Source: BPGX01 sp037447455
Lineage (GTDB): Bacteria > Bacteroidota > Bacteroidia > B-17B0 > Aurantibacillaceae
Length of the DNA stretch: 10,346 nt
NCBI GenBank assembly: GCA_037447455.1
Contig: JBBIGQ010000030.1
Coordinates: 1-10,346, forward strand
Direction: 5' to 3'
In this document: one piece after another, positions 1-6,441 of the stretch
How the letters are laid out: every line of letters begins with the position of its first letter
Numbering within the stretch: position 1 is the first letter of the stretch
Position numbers and translations under genes: made by a program
The notes under the pieces: model-generated
What the model saw: the letters and a program-made list of their open reading frames with translations, nothing else
What the model was told of the DNA's origin: nothing
Database searches by the model: none

Positions 1-4
1 AAGT

Positions 5-545
5 TTAACGTAATAAAGTGATGTTGCCTTTTTCCTTGTAGCTTGTTTGGTCAAGGAACACGGCTTCTAATAAGTAGACATAAACCCCGGTGTTTTGAGG
101 TTTTCCCTTAAATGTGCCGTCCCAGCCATCGTTGATGGAATGTCTTTCAAAGATCAGATTACCCCATCGGTTGTAAATTTTGAAATGCAGTTCGGCAACA
201 TTTTTACCAAGCACATGAAGGACATCGTTGTTGCTGTCTCCGTTAGGGCTGAAGGCATTGGGTATATAGATGAATTATTGACAATTGGCAATATCGTTGA
301 GTATTTGTATGCTGTCTTTGATTTTGCAGTCATTGGCATCGGAGATGGAGATGCTGATAGAGGTCGTGTTGGAGCAACCAGCGGGAGAACTCACTGTTAA
401 GGAATAAGTACCATTGTTGGAGCTAGAAACATTAGTTAAGATAGGATTGGGATTATTACTGCTAAAGCCGTTCGGTCTTGTCCAGGTGTAGGTCATTCCG
501 GCGGGGGTAATAGTGGTGGAAATTTGTGCAGAGTTCTCTGTGCAA
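5..545 (-). pseudogene. 3' remnant of secreted Ig/PKD-like protein with T9SS type B (CHU_C) sorting domain
   Basis: Reading the minus strand from about 545, the frame gives an Ig/PKD-like segment (NCTENSAQISTTITPAG, later GTYSLTVSSPAGC). It continues to ...ILNDIANCQ and meets an in-frame TAA at 275-277. Without a frame change it then resumes as FIYIPNAFSPNGDSNND, GKNVAELHFKIYNRWGN, GWDGTFKGKPQNTGVYVY and KGNITLLR, ending in TAA at 5-7. The second part is a textbook CHU_C / gliding-motility C-terminal domain, which sends proteins through the Bacteroidota type IX secretion system to the cell surface. The 5' part of the gene is missing: in this frame a TAG lies at 557-559, and the sequence before about 545 belongs to the sigma-factor remnant. 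Truncation plus an internal stop argue for a dead gene. A single-base sequencing error at 275-277 would remove the stop but not the truncation. Confidence 0.85.
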
Positions 546-1076
546 TTTAGAAGTGCCTATGCTTATTCAGAGTTTTTTAGCAATTTCTTCGTGAGATAAG
601 TTTTCAATAGCAAAAAGGTTAAAGACGGTTCTGCTGGTCGGTGGCAAGGTTAATACCATGGAGTAAAGCAGTTCGGCACTTATATCTTCATGGATGTCTG
701 TATTATCTAAGTCGGTAGTTGGTATTTCGTAGAGTTCTATTTCGTTTTCCAGAATAAATTACTTTTTTAAATTTTTCATTGATTTTATTTTATTCAGGCA
801 GATATTAACCGTAATGCGTCGTATCCATCCTTCAAAAGGGCCTTCTTCTTTGAACTGATGTATTTTTTCAAATATGGTGATAGAGGCGTCATTCATGATT
901 TCTACGGCTAATTCCTCATCATTGAAATATCGGTAACATATACCCAAAAGTTTTTTATGATGCAGTTCATAGCATTTTTTCTGGGCATGATGGTTTTGTG
1001 TTTTTAAGGCAGCAATTAAATGTGTTTCTGAATTATCAATAGGTATAAATAAGGTTTTTGTCATTGAAGGTTTCAT
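546..1076 (-). pseudogene. ECF RNA polymerase sigma factor, broken by two in-frame stops and a 3' truncation
   Basis: The minus-strand frame starting at ATG 1076 (or ATG 1064) gives a clear sigma-70 region 2: KKLLGICYRYFNDEELAVEI, then FEGWIRRITVNICLNKI. A TAA at 759-761 follows ...MKNLKK, and the same frame goes on as FILENEIELYEIP. It then gives region 4, LPPTSRTVFNLFAIENLSHE and EIAKKL. A TGA at 567-569 interrupts the helix-turn-helix, which continues as ISIGTSK before homology stops near 546 at the junction with the CHU_C gene. ECF sigma factors in Bacteroidota usually respond to envelope or polysaccharide signals and direct core RNA polymerase. This one could yield only a region-2 fragment unless both stops are read through. 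TAA and TGA both end intact genes in the window, so code reassignment is unlikely. The upstream TTG at 1088 was not used because the likely promoter sits over it. Confidence 0.87.
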
Positions 1077-1079
1077 TAC

Positions 1080-1106
1080 TATAGACAATGATTTATACGA
1101 AAGGTT
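1080..1106 (-). promoter_or_regulatory. putative ECF-type promoter of the sigma-factor pseudogene
   Basis: On the minus strand AACCTTT (1106-1100) is followed by GTCTATA (1086-1080), with 17 bases between AAC and GTC. Many ECF sigma factors recognise an AAC-containing -35 and a CGTC/GTC-like -10 at this distance and drive their own genes. Transcription would begin around 1072-1076, so translation would be leaderless from ATG 1076 or would use ATG 1064 with a very short leader. The match is by eye. Confidence 0.45.
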
Positions 1107-1170
1107 GGGTATAAAAATTATTTTTTAACATTTTAAGCTGGTGAAAAAGAGGTTTTTATCTTAAAAAACA

Positions 1171-1226
1171 TGTTATTACTCATGACCCTTTTCATTCTCT
1201 TAAGTGCTGAGTGATAATTGTTTTGG
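1171..1226 (+). repeat. partial copy (A) of a dispersed AT-rich intergenic repeat
   Basis: This segment shares GTTATTACTCA, a CCC/TTT stretch, CTTAAGTGCT (CTAAGTGCT in copy B) and TAATT(G/A)TTTT with copy B at 1244-1380, in the same order and orientation. It has its own hairpin potential: TTATTACTCA at 1173-1182 pairs with TGAGTGATAA at 1208-1217 with one mismatch. It lacks the second half found in copies B and C. Confidence 0.55.
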
Positions 1227-1243
1227 TATTGCTAAAATAATGG

Positions 1244-1380
1244 ATATTTATTGATTTTTTTGTTATTACTCACCCCCTTTGATTTTTCTAAGTGCTTAAT
1301 AAAATAATTATTTTTTTTATGTTACTTTTTTTTTAGAAAAAAGTAAGCTTTCTACCCCTCCAATAAAAAATTGGAAGAAG
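1244..1380 (+). repeat. copy B of the dispersed AT-rich intergenic repeat
   Basis: This stretch aligns with 3100-3230 over nearly its whole length, roughly 70 percent identical by eye. Nearly unchanged blocks include TTGATTTTTT, TACTCA, TAATTATTTTTT, TATGTTACTTTTTT and the closing CCAAT...GGAAGA hairpin. Within it a 10-bp perfect stem (TTACTTTTTT 1322-1331 with AAAAAAGTAA 1337-1346) is followed by a 6-bp stem (TCCAAT 1359-1364 with ATTGGA 1370-1375). No ORF runs through it. It could be a MITE-like element, a structured RNA or a decayed transposon end. Confidence 0.65.
1322..1375. other. two consecutive hairpins inside repeat copy B
   Basis: The first hairpin has a 10-bp AT-rich stem and a 5-base loop (1322-1346). 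The second has a 6-bp stem and a loop of five A (1359-1375). Neither strand shows a GC-rich stem followed directly by a U-run, so this is not a clear intrinsic terminator. It lies 133 bp or more downstream of the purE stop. Confidence 0.45.
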
Positions 1381-1507
1381 AAATTGTACCTAAACTGTCA
1401 AACCTTCCGTTTCTCGGAAGAGTGAATCTGCAAACAAATACTTTATAAACATTTTATAAACATTCTCAAAATTAATTGGTTGTTTGCCAGAAGCTGAATA
1501 AAGACGA
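1381..1507. other. non-coding gap downstream of purE with a small hairpin and an 11-bp tandem repeat
   Basis: A 6-bp stem with a 5-base loop (CTTCCG 1404-1409, CGGAAG 1415-1420) and two perfect adjacent copies of TTTATAAACAT (1442-1452, 1453-1463) are visible. The hairpin could help end the ompA-like/purE transcript on the minus strand, but no strong U-tract follows it. No credible gene is seen. Confidence 0.4.
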
Positions 1508-2002
1508 TTACTTTTTATGTTTGATTTCTTCGGAGGCCTTGTGTACTTTTTCGGATAATTCTTTTTTGAAGAGCAGGATTTTATCATGTAAGCCGGGGTC
1601 GGAAGCGGCAAGAATCTGAGCGGCTAATATACCGGCATTTTGAGCGGCATTAACGGCTACAGTTGCTACTGGTACGCCGTTGGGCATTTGAACAATGCTT
1701 AATAAACTATCCCATCCGTCTATACTGTTGGAACTTTTGATGGGTACACCAATGACGGGTAATGGGGTGAGTGCGGCGACCATGCCGGGCAAGTGTGCGG
1801 CGCCGCCTGCCCCGGCGATGATTGCTTTGAGCCCTTTAGTGTGGGCGGTTTGTGCGAATTCTACCATTTTTAAGGGGGTGCGGTGTGCGGAGACAATATC
1901 CACTTCGTATGGAATGGAAAATGTTTCTAAAATTTTTACAGCATCTTGCATGATGTTCCAGTCGCTGATGCTCCCCATGATAATGGCTACTTTTGCAGAC
2001 AT
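1508..2002 (-). CDS. purE: N5-carboxyaminoimidazole ribonucleotide mutase (class I PurE)
   Basis: The 164-residue product is the normal length for class I PurE, the cytoplasmic enzyme that rearranges N5-CAIR to CAIR in de novo purine synthesis and normally works after PurK. All signature blocks are present: GSISDW (residues 10-15), SAHRTP with the catalytic His at residue 40 (38-43), GAGGAAHLPGMVAA from 64, GVPI at 85-88, and DSLLSIVQMPNGVPVATVAV followed by NAGILA. The start ATG at 2002 lies 5 bp after the stop of the upstream OmpA-like gene, so the two are almost certainly co-transcribed. The tail after residue 150 is lysine-rich, which is usual. No purK or other pur gene is present in the window. 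Confidence 0.97.
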   Translation of the reverse strand: MSAKVAIIMGSISDWNIMQDAVKILETFSIPYEVDIVSAHRTPLKMVEFAQTAHTKGLKAIIAGAGGAAHLPGMVAALTPLPVIGVPIKSSNSIDGWDSLLSIVQMPNGVPVATVAVNAAQNAGILAAQILAASDPGLHDKILLFKKELSEKVHKASEEIKHKK

Positions 2003-2007
2003 GCGGT

Positions 2008-3006
2008 TTAATTTGTTTCTAATACTTTAAAGAGTTCGTCTAATTTGGGTGTCAAAATGATTTCGGTTCTTCTGTTTTTTTTGCGTGTTTCAGGGGTTTT
2101 GGAGGGATTCAATGGGAGATATTCGCTTCTTCCGGCGGCGGTGATTCTTTTGGGGTCTATGTTACCATTTGCCAGAATAATTTTGGTTACGGAGGTTGCA
2201 CGAATGACGCTCAGGTCCCAGTTGTCTTTAATTTCACCGCTTCCTTTCATGGGAATATCGTCGGTGTGTCCTTCTACCATGATGTTGATGTCCGGATTTT
2301 GTTCTAATACTTTTGCTAATGTTTTCAGGGCTTCTATGCCTTTTGCATTTACGTTTGTTTTGCCGATGTCAAAGAGTAAACTTTCTTCCATGCTTACATA
2401 TACTTTTCCATTTTTTATGTTGATGCTCAGCCCTTTGTTTTCAAAGGCAAAGAGGGCGTCTTGTAGTTTTTTCTTGAGAAGGTTGGTGGCTTCTTCTTTT
2501 TGTTTGAGTATTGCTTCCAGTTCTTTGATGCGGGCTTCTCTTTTAGCGAGTTCATCGCTTAATTTGGCGAGGTCGTTTTTTTGCTGAAGGAGTTGTTGTT
2601 CCAGTAGTTTTAGTTCGGCTTCTTTGCGAATTAAATCTTCTTTGGTTTTTTGCAGGTCGCTGCTGAGTATGGCGTTATCTTTTTCCATTCCGGCCTGTAA
2701 TTTTTCAAGTTTGGCTATCAGTTGGTCATTCAGGGCGCTTAATTTTTGATATTTCATATTTAATTCTCTGTAACTGCTTCCGCGCAGAGTTGAATCTAGT
2801 TTTAAGGTGTTGTTTTCTTTTTCTAATGTGGTCATTTGTTCTTTGACAGAAGACAGTTGTTTTTCGCAATCCTGTTGTAATTTTTTACAATTTTCAAGAT
2901 CGGTTTGACAGGTTTTAAGTTTGTTTTCCGTTTCTTCAAATACACGATGCGGCACGCAGGATGTGATTAAATAAGCGACACTAATGGATAATATGAGTTT
3001 TTTCAT
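2008..3006 (-). CDS. OmpA-family lipoprotein with long coiled coil
   Basis: This 332-residue protein begins with a lipoprotein signal (MKKLILSISVAYLITSC; lipobox ITSC, lipidated Cys17). Residues about 24-185 are Lys/Glu/Gln/Leu-rich and strongly predicted coiled coil by eye. Residues about 200-317 form an OmpA/MotB-like peptidoglycan-binding domain, with LLFDIGKTNVNAKG, GHTDD at 246-250 and NRRTEI at 311-316, the positions that normally contact diaminopimelate. The likely role is to tether the outer membrane to the cell wall across the periplasm, with the coiled coil as spacer. ATG 3006 is preceded by an A/T-rich stretch without a Shine-Dalgarno site, as is normal in Bacteroidota. It is the first gene of a two-gene unit with purE, 5 bp apart, an unrelated partner that may simply share the promoter. 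Confidence 0.92.
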   Translation of the reverse strand: MKKLILSISVAYLITSCVPHRVFEETENKLKTCQTDLENCKKLQQDCEKQLSSVKEQMTTLEKENNTLKLDSTLRGSSYRELNMKYQKLSALNDQLIAKLEKLQAGMEKDNAILSSDLQKTKEDLIRKEAELKLLEQQLLQQKNDLAKLSDELAKREARIKELEAILKQKEEATNLLKKKLQDALFAFENKGLSINIKNGKVYVSMEESLLFDIGKTNVNAKGIEALKTLAKVLEQNPDINIMVEGHTDDIPMKGSGEIKDNWDLSVIRATSVTKIILANGNIDPKRITAAGRSEYLPLNPSKTPETRKKNRRTEIILTPKLDELFKVLETN

Positions 3007-3022
3007 ATTTAATTTTTTTGAG

Positions 3023-3054
3023 CAAATGTGAGAAAAAAAACGGCTTATAGCAAA
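3023..3054 (-). promoter_or_regulatory. putative Bacteroidota sigma-ABfr promoter for the OmpA-like gene and purE
   Basis: On the minus strand TTTG (3054-3051) is followed after 20 bases by CACATTTG (3030-3023), one mismatch from the Bacteroidota -7 consensus TAnnTTTG. The spacing matches the known 19-21 bases. It ends 16 bp upstream of the ATG at 3006. Confidence 0.5.
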
Positions 3055-3099
3055 AAAATGTTTGTTGGAGTGATGATGAAATTTAGGCTATAATAGTAA

Positions 3100-3230
3100 A
3101 TATTTGTTGATTTTTTGTTGCTACTCAGATTCTTTTGATATTCATAAAATACTAAATAATAATTATTTTTTCTATGTTACTTTTTTAGAAAGAATAACTT
3201 TCCATCCTTCCAATGAAGATGGAAGAGCAG
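3100..3230 (+). repeat. copy C of the dispersed AT-rich intergenic repeat
   Basis: It is homologous to 1244-1380, in the same orientation, and sits in the divergent intergenic region between the OmpA-like gene and the histidine kinase. Conserved blocks include TTGATTTTTT, CTACTCA, TAATTATTTTTT and TATGTTACTTTTTT. The closing hairpin is kept, although its sequence differs: CTTCCA 3207-3212 pairs with TGGAAG 3220-3225, and TCCATC 3201-3206 could instead pair with GATGGA 3218-3223. Conservation of a stem with changed bases hints at structure-level selection, but it rests on only two copies. Confidence 0.65.
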
Positions 3231-3434
3231 TAGAAAAAGAGGAATGATGTTTTTAAGATTTTATTACTTAGATACTGATTGGTAATGATTTTTTCCATGA
3301 AAAAATTCAATATACATTTCAAAATCTCTTTACTCATTAAATAATACCTTTGTTCTCATGTGCAAGGGAATTAAATAAATTAGCAATGCGGATTTTGTCT
3401 TGTGTGGTTTTATTTTCTAATTTTAAGCCGTGTC
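3231..3434. other. rest of the divergent intergenic region
   Basis: An AT-rich gap holds an 8-bp inverted repeat with a 3-base loop (ATTTTTTC 3288-3295, GAAAAAAT 3299-3306) and the promoter candidate listed separately. No small gene with a convincing start or composition was found. Confidence 0.4.
3345..3352 (+). promoter_or_regulatory. possible -7 element for the kinase-transporter operon
   Basis: TACCTTTG matches the Bacteroidota TAnnTTTG consensus exactly and lies about 80 bp upstream of the kinase ATG. No clear TTTG is found 19-21 bases upstream (the nearest is TTTC at 3317-3320, 24 bases away), so only half of the promoter is supported. Confidence 0.35.
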
Positions 3435-4379
3435 ATGTGGTTATCTAAGAAACATATTTTGTATTTGTTGTTTGCTTATGTGCTGTTTCAATTTTTATGG
3501 TGGGAGGTTTTATTAGTGAGGTTGCATCATGAGAATATTGAAAAAGAAAAACGGTTGTATGCACTTAGTGTATCAAATAATAAGCAGTTTAAGAAGATAG
3601 AAAGTGCGCTTAATCATGCTCAGAGGATGAAAATTATTATGGTGGTTGGAGAGGGTACGGTGTTTATTATATTGATTTTATTTGGTTTTTACAGAGTTTT
3701 GAAAGCGTATGAAAAAGAAAAGGAGTTAACCGAAAGACAGATGCATTTTTTGCTTTCTTTGCCGCATGAAATAAAGACGCCTTTGAGTGTGATACAATTG
3801 AATATTCAGACGATTCGGCAAAGTGAACAACTGGGTGGTGAGCAGAAAAATAAGATGCTGGAAAGTTCTTTGATAGAACTGAAGCGATTGAATCGTTTGG
3901 TAGATCACTTGTTGCTTATGAATAAAATTTCTAAGGGAAAGTATTTGTTAAATTTTAAGAGAATAAATTTGTCTGAGCGATTGAAAGAATGGATGGTACT
4001 CTATAATAAGGAAAAGTTGATTGAGCAAGATATACAAGATAGTATTGAAGTAAAAGCGGATGAGTTTTTGTTGCGGTTGTTGATTGAAAATTTATTCAAT
4101 AATGCTGTAAAGTATTCTGATAAAATGGTGAAGGTTCATTTGTATAAAGACGCTTTGAAAGGGATATTTCTGGAGGTATGGAATGATGGGGATTTAATTC
4201 ATGAAAAAGAGATGGAAAAGATTTTTGAACTTTTTTATCGCCGGCCGGCAGATGAGCAAAAAGGCATAAAGGGTACTGGTCTTGGTTTGTATATTGTAAA
4301 GCAGATTGTGGATTTGCATGGTTTTACTATTCGTGTTTTTACTAAAACTCATTGTAATGTTTTTCAGATTGTTTTTTAA
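3435..4379 (+). CDS. membrane-bound sensor histidine kinase (HATPase_c)
   Basis: The 314-residue kinase has two membrane segments (about residues 6-27 and 67-89) enclosing a short extracytoplasmic loop of roughly 40 residues. The cytoplasmic part has the H-box SLPHEIKTPLS (phospho-accepting His111), the N-box LIENLFNNAVKYS (about 217-228), a G1-type NDGD (about 250-253), the F-box IFELFYRRP, and the G2-box GTGLGLYIVK (280-289). It should autophosphorylate and pass phosphate to a response regulator, but none is encoded next to it. ATG 3435 is preferred because the membrane segment follows MWLSKK directly; an in-frame GTG at 3402 would add 11 residues. The 3' end overlaps the next gene by 23 bp, so it is probably co-transcribed and translationally coupled with the transporter genes. 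Its ligand is unknown; the tiny sensor loop suggests sensing in the membrane or through a partner protein. Confidence 0.9.
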   Translation: MWLSKKHILYLLFAYVLFQFLWWEVLLVRLHHENIEKEKRLYALSVSNNKQFKKIESALNHAQRMKIIMVVGEGTVFIILILFGFYRVLKAYEKEKELTERQMHFLLSLPHEIKTPLSVIQLNIQTIRQSEQLGGEQKNKMLESSLIELKRLNRLVDHLLLMNKISKGKYLLNFKRINLSERLKEWMVLYNKEKLIEQDIQDSIEVKADEFLLRLLIENLFNNAVKYSDKMVKVHLYKDALKGIFLEVWNDGDLIHEKEMEKIFELFYRRPADEQKGIKGTGLGLYIVKQIVDLHGFTIRVFTKTHCNVFQIVF

Positions 4380-5466
4380 GGGTATTGTTTTTTCAGGATT
4401 GATTTTTGTATTTGTTTTTTGTCAAAGAAATAATCATGATGCTGGTAAGCAAACAGAAAGGATGAATGTGTCGGGTTTTAATTCTGTAAAGTATGCTCAG
4501 TATTTTGGTATATTCAAAAAAGGTTCTTCTAATGTTTTTTTTATCAGGGATAATAACGGAGACACTGTTTTTTATGATATTCGTAAACCGTTTACACGAT
4601 TGGCAGTGATGGGGACTATTCCGTCGTATCAGATGGATATGCTGAATGCTCTGGACAGGATAGTCGCTATAGATGATGTGAAGTATTATTGTAATTCAAA
4701 AATTACGGAGCGGGTTAAAAAGCGTGAGATAGCGGAATTAATGCCTAATCTGCAATGGAATTATGAATTATTGCTTGCTCTTCAACCGGAGGTTTTAATT
4801 ACATATTCTAATTTGAATGAGAACTTGAATATAAGTCAACTTGTGAAGCGGCGTAAGATTGTACATGTGATGTATCTGGATTATTTGGAGCGGCATCCTT
4901 TGGCGCGTGCAGAATGGATAAAATTATTGGGATTGTTATTGGGAAAGGATACATTGGCGAACCGTATTTTTGACACGATTGAAAAAAATTATCTGCGATT
5001 GAAAAAACATATAGAGAATGTACGGCAAAAGCCGAAGGTGCTTACAGAAGTTATGTATGGGGATGTTTGGTATATTGCGGGTAATTCTTCGTACATTGCT
5101 CAATTGATTAAGGATGCTGGTGGAAGATATGCGTTTGATTTTCATGAGTATAATGATAGTAAACCGTATGCGTTAGAATACGTTTTAAAGTATGCACAAG
5201 ATGCTGATTATTGGTTACACTTACATCAGTTTAAAACATTTCAAGAACTGAAGAATGCTAATTCCAAATATACTTTGTTTAAGCCGTATCAAAACAAGCA
5301 ATGTTTTAATAATACTAAAAAGGAAAATCATTATAGTTATAGTGATTATTACGAATCCGGAATATGCCGGCCGGATGTATTATTAAGCGATCTCATTCGG
5401 ATACTGCATCCTGAACATGCCTTATCGGATGAATTGGTATATTATTATCCATTGAAAGAAAAATGA
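4357..5466 (+). CDS. ABC transporter periplasmic substrate-binding protein, BtuF/FecB (TroA-like) family
   Basis: From ATG 4357 the product has 369 residues. It opens with a hydrophobic export signal (MFFRLFFKGIVFSGLIFVFV) ending in FCQ; Cys22 could be a lipidation site, but Phe at -1 and -3 makes the lipobox atypical. The mature part shows the helical-backbone binding fold of cobalamin, haem and siderophore binders: VMGTIPSYQMDMLNALDRIV and AIDD (about 84-107), LLLALQPEVLITYSN (about 138-152), VLTEVMYGDVWYIAG in the second lobe, and a C-terminal DYYESGICRPDVLLSDLIRI followed by LHPEHAL, seen in Bacteroidota members. It would hand its ligand to the permease encoded next, with which it overlaps by ATGA. 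The start overlaps the kinase gene by 23 bp; a longer version from 4306 adds a second hydrophobic run and is less likely. The substrate cannot be decided from sequence; an iron chelate or a corrinoid is the usual choice. Confidence 0.87.
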   Translation: MFFRLFFKGIVFSGLIFVFVFCQRNNHDAGKQTERMNVSGFNSVKYAQYFGIFKKGSSNVFFIRDNNGDTVFYDIRKPFTRLAVMGTIPSYQMDMLNALDRIVAIDDVKYYCNSKITERVKKREIAELMPNLQWNYELLLALQPEVLITYSNLNENLNISQLVKRRKIVHVMYLDYLERHPLARAEWIKLLGLLLGKDTLANRIFDTIEKNYLRLKKHIENVRQKPKVLTEVMYGDVWYIAGNSSYIAQLIKDAGGRYAFDFHEYNDSKPYALEYVLKYAQDADYWLHLHQFKTFQELKNANSKYTLFKPYQNKQCFNNTKKENHYSYSDYYESGICRPDVLLSDLIRILHPEHALSDELVYYYPLKEK

Positions 5467-6437
5467 AAAAGTGGTATTTAAATACGTATGGACTTGTGTT
5501 TATTTTGATAGTGCTGAGTGTACTTAATATAAGTATTGGCACAGTTGATATTTTTGAAGAAGATACAGAGTCTTATACCATATTGTTTGAAATACGGGTG
5601 CCCAAGATTTTATCGGCTATAGCGGCCGGAGGTGTATTGTCATTGTGTGGTCTTGTATTGCAGATTTTATTTCGGAATCCTTTGGCCGGTCCTTATGTAT
5701 TGGGTATCAGCAGTGCTGCTTCGTTATTTACAGCCATTGGAATTATGAGTGTGGGCGCTTTAAGTGCGGGTATTTTTTATTCTGTTCAGTTGAGTATTTT
5801 TTCAGTGATAGGAGCGATTTTAGGGTTGTTAGTCGTTTTTTTGCTTTTACGAGTTACTTCTAATATTTCTGTATTGTTGGTAGCTGGTTTGATGTTAGCG
5901 CATTTGTATAGTGCCATTCAAAGCATATTGAGTTATACCAGTACGGCTAATTCGTTAAAAATTTATACGCTTTGGACAATGGGAAGTATTCAGAATACGA
6001 CGGTTTATCAAGCCGTATTTTTATTAATGACGGGTCTTCTCGGTTTGTTTTGGTTTTTACGCTATACAAAATTTTTAATGGTATATATTATTGGAGATGA
6101 AGAGGTAATTGTTATGGGCATGCCTTTACATAAATTCAGAAAACAAATGATTCTTTTGGTAGGTGTGCTGGTTGGCCTGGTGACGGCTTTTTGCGGACCA
6201 ATCGCTTTGGTGGGAATGAGCATACCTATTGTGGTTCGTATTTTGAGTAAAAATGCTCATGTGCAGCAGTGGATTAAGCATTCGTTTTTATATGGCGCTA
6301 TCTCAATTTTATTGACGGATTTGATGAATCAATTGTTTTTTAATGGTGCAATGCCATTGAATATTCTTATTTCTATGTGGGGCGTACCATTGATATTGTG
6401 GATTTTAATACGGGAAACAAAGTGGTTTCAGATTTAA
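5463..6437 (+). CDS. FecCD/BtuC-type ABC transporter permease
   Basis: The 324-residue product is entirely hydrophobic with about nine to ten membrane segments. It carries FecCD family blocks: FEIRVPKILSAIAAGGVLSL, GLVLQILFRNPLAGPYVLGI, and the cytoplasmic-loop/C-terminal region MPLHKFRKQMILLV, then GPIALVGMSIPIVVRIL (GPIxFxGLxxPHxxR in most relatives), LLTDLMNQ and GVPLILWILIR. It forms the inner-membrane channel for the ligand delivered by the preceding binding protein; ATGA overlap shows coupling. The family His-Ala pair after the Pro in the GPI block reads IVVR here, a modest deviation. The matching ATPase, usually encoded next, is absent; the following gene is convergent, with its stop 4 bp away. 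Confidence 0.93.
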   Translation: MKKWYLNTYGLVFILIVLSVLNISIGTVDIFEEDTESYTILFEIRVPKILSAIAAGGVLSLCGLVLQILFRNPLAGPYVLGISSAASLFTAIGIMSVGALSAGIFYSVQLSIFSVIGAILGLLVVFLLLRVTSNISVLLVAGLMLAHLYSAIQSILSYTSTANSLKIYTLWTMGSIQNTTVYQAVFLLMTGLLGLFWFLRYTKFLMVYIIGDEEVIVMGMPLHKFRKQMILLVGVLVGLVTAFCGPIALVGMSIPIVVRILSKNAHVQQWIKHSFLYGAISILLTDLMNQLFFNGAMPLNILISMWGVPLILWILIRETKWFQI

Positions 6438-6441
6438 GTGT

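Noticed and set aside
95..400. 101-residue plus-strand reading frame
   Set aside because: It lies opposite the CHU_C coding region, whose minus-strand translation has clear family motifs; the plus frame has none.
275..761. Stop-codon reassignment (TGA or TAA read as an amino acid), since homology continues across three in-frame stops
   Set aside because: TAA and TGA both end intact genes elsewhere in the window at the expected place (purE, kinase, permease with TAA; binding protein with TGA in an ATGA overlap), and those genes contain no internal stops. Pseudogenes explain the pattern better.
1322..1375. Intrinsic terminator for the ompA-like/purE transcript
   Set aside because: The stems are AT-rich, lack an adjoining U-run in the right direction, and belong to a repeat that also occurs upstream of the OmpA-like gene.
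1390..1611. 73-residue minus-strand reading frame overlapping the end of purE
   Set aside because: It overlaps the well-supported purE in another frame and shows no domain-like features.
2045..2587. 180-residue plus-strand reading frame
   Set aside because: It is the antisense of the OmpA domain and coiled coil; its Ser/Leu-rich composition is what an antisense of Lys/Glu-rich coding gives.
1244..3230. Composite transposon carrying the ompA-like and purE genes
   Set aside because: The flanking repeats are same-strand, diverged and carry no transposase, and the genes between are housekeeping; two independent repeat insertions are simpler.
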